Of a stretch of 64,000 bases of DNA, positions 63,351 to 64,000 are shown piece by piece. The stretch comes from JAVJRN01 sp040218415 (GTDB lineage: Bacteria; Bacteroidota; Bacteroidia; Cytophagales; Cyclobacteriaceae), in contig JAVJRN010000060.1 in the NCBI GenBank assembly GCA_040218415.1, forward strand, positions 1 through 64,000, in the 5' to 3' direction. The position numbers and the translations under genes are program-made. Numbering within the stretch: the stretch's first letter is position 1; every line of letters starts with the position of its first letter. Below the pieces are notes generated by a model. The model was not told the DNA's origin. It saw nothing but the letters and a program-made list of their open reading frames with translations, and made no database searches.

Positions 63351-64000
63351 TTAGAAATTTGGACTCAATAAATACTTTCCGTAAAATTCGTCGATAACCT
63401 CCACCGCTTCAGTGGCGGTATCAACAACACAAAACAAATCAAGATCTGATTCACTCGCGTTCTTTTCCTTTTTTATTAATGTTTCTTTGATCCAGTCAAT
63501 CAATCCTCCCCAAAACTCTCGTCCTACCAGTACAATTGGGAATCTCCCTATTTTCTTGGTTTGGATAAGTGTGATGGCCTCAAACATTTCGTCCAAAGTG
63601 CCAAAACCTCCCGGCATAACAATAAACCCTTGAGAATATTTGACGAACATGACTTTCCTTACAAAAAAATAGTCGAAGTTGATCAACTTGTCTCTATCAA
63701 TATAAACATTATCGAACTGCTCAAATGGCAGGTCAATATTCAATCCAACAGATTTACCGCCTTCTTTATGCGCTCCCTTATTGCCTGCTTCCATGATGCC
63801 CGGACCACCGCCAGTGATTACGCCATATCCATGTCTTACCAGCTTAGCGGCTATTTCTTCAGCCATCTGATAGTACTTGTGGTCATTTTTTGTTCGAGCT
63901 GAACCAAAAATAGAAACACAAGGGCCTATTTTTCCAAGTTTTTCAAATCCCTCAACGAACTCTGAGATAACCTTGAAAACCACCCAAGAATCGGATGTCT
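63351..64000 (-). CDS. LOG-family protein (TIGR00730), N-terminus outside window
   Basis: The frame is open to the right edge and reads TSDSWVVFKVISEFVEGF at its visible start, as in Bacteroidota homologues that have extra N-terminal residues, so the true start lies beyond 64000. The Rossmann-like fold carries VITGGGPGIMEAGNKGA and the catalytic PGGFGTLDE. LOG proteins are cytokinin-type nucleoside 5'-monophosphate phosphoribohydrolases; many bacterial ones were misnamed lysine decarboxylases. It is coupled to uvrA downstream. Confidence 0.9.
   Translation of the reverse strand, partial: TSDSWVVFKVISEFVEGFEKLGKIGPCVSIFGSARTKNDHKYYQMAEEIAAKLVRHGYGVITGGGPGIMEAGNKGAHKEGGKSVGLNIDLPFEQFDNVYIDRDKLINFDYFFVRKVMFVKYSQGFIVMPGGFGTLDEMFEAITLIQTKKIGRFPIVLVGREFWGGLIDWIKETLIKKEKNASESDLDLFCVVDTATEAVEVIDEFYGKYLLSPNF

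Overview
The window comes from the chromosome of an AT-rich Bacteroidota, most likely a Cytophagales-like gliding or surface-associated marine lineage (the order is inference). Supporting this are a type IX secretion locus (porP-gldK-gldL-gldM-gldN) with porW/sprE nearby, a hybrid two-component regulator with Reg_prop and Y_Y_Y domains, an F-type ATP synthase operon lacking atpD/atpC, promoters of the TTTG-N19-TAnnTTTG type, and very large secreted repeat proteins.

Layout. 1-2440 (minus) is the 5' part of a secreted protein with two seven-repeat Asp-box arrays; it is divergent from a one-protein hybrid regulator (2603-6703), and two copies of TGTGCGGTACTTT lie between them. 6704-7583 is gene-poor. 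7638-10385 (minus) is an iron-sulfur electron-transfer operon with a HepT/MntA toxin-antitoxin pair inside it. 10470-10542 is tRNA-Phe, followed by a duplicated, disrupted copy of its 3' half and terminator, then an intergenic region with a 34-bp perfect palindrome. 11184-19660 (plus) is a three-gene block: TPR-CHAT protease, PD40/CRD/OmpA protein and an unrecognised exported protein. 19722-21459 (minus) encodes a pseudouridine synthase, ScpB and a DksA-like protein. 21713-29383 (minus) is a 2556-residue exported protein with lamin-tail and Ig-like domains.

29551-31734 (plus) holds asd and a THUMP-like methyltransferase; 31731-34045 (minus) a fatty-acid hydroxylase-family protein, a methyltransferase and a UbiA-like protein. 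34061-39589 (minus) is the atp operon (Z, I-like, B, E, F, H, A, G), preceded by bactofilin and an M23 peptidase. 40942-47579 (plus) is porW-PBP1-uvrC. 47615-53072 (minus) is porP-gldKLMN, preceded by hemD, a DUF4271 membrane protein and a short Omp85 protein. 56657-58171 (plus) is hemW and a small helical protein; 58172-59907 (minus) a LytS/LytT pair; then a small exported protein, uvrA and a truncated LOG-family gene that runs off the right edge.

How it fits together. Many products act at the envelope: T9SS core components, a PBP and M23 peptidase for the wall, bactofilin for shape, an Omp85 barrel, and exported repeat proteins that could be T9SS cargo or surface structures. The parts least explained by known biology are the CHAT/OmpA/unknown block, the regulator with a decayed kinase core next to a double-propeller protein and a repeated operator-like motif, the TA pair embedded in a redox operon, and the tRNA-Phe duplication. 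All assignments are from reading the sequence and recalled family knowledge; no database search was run.
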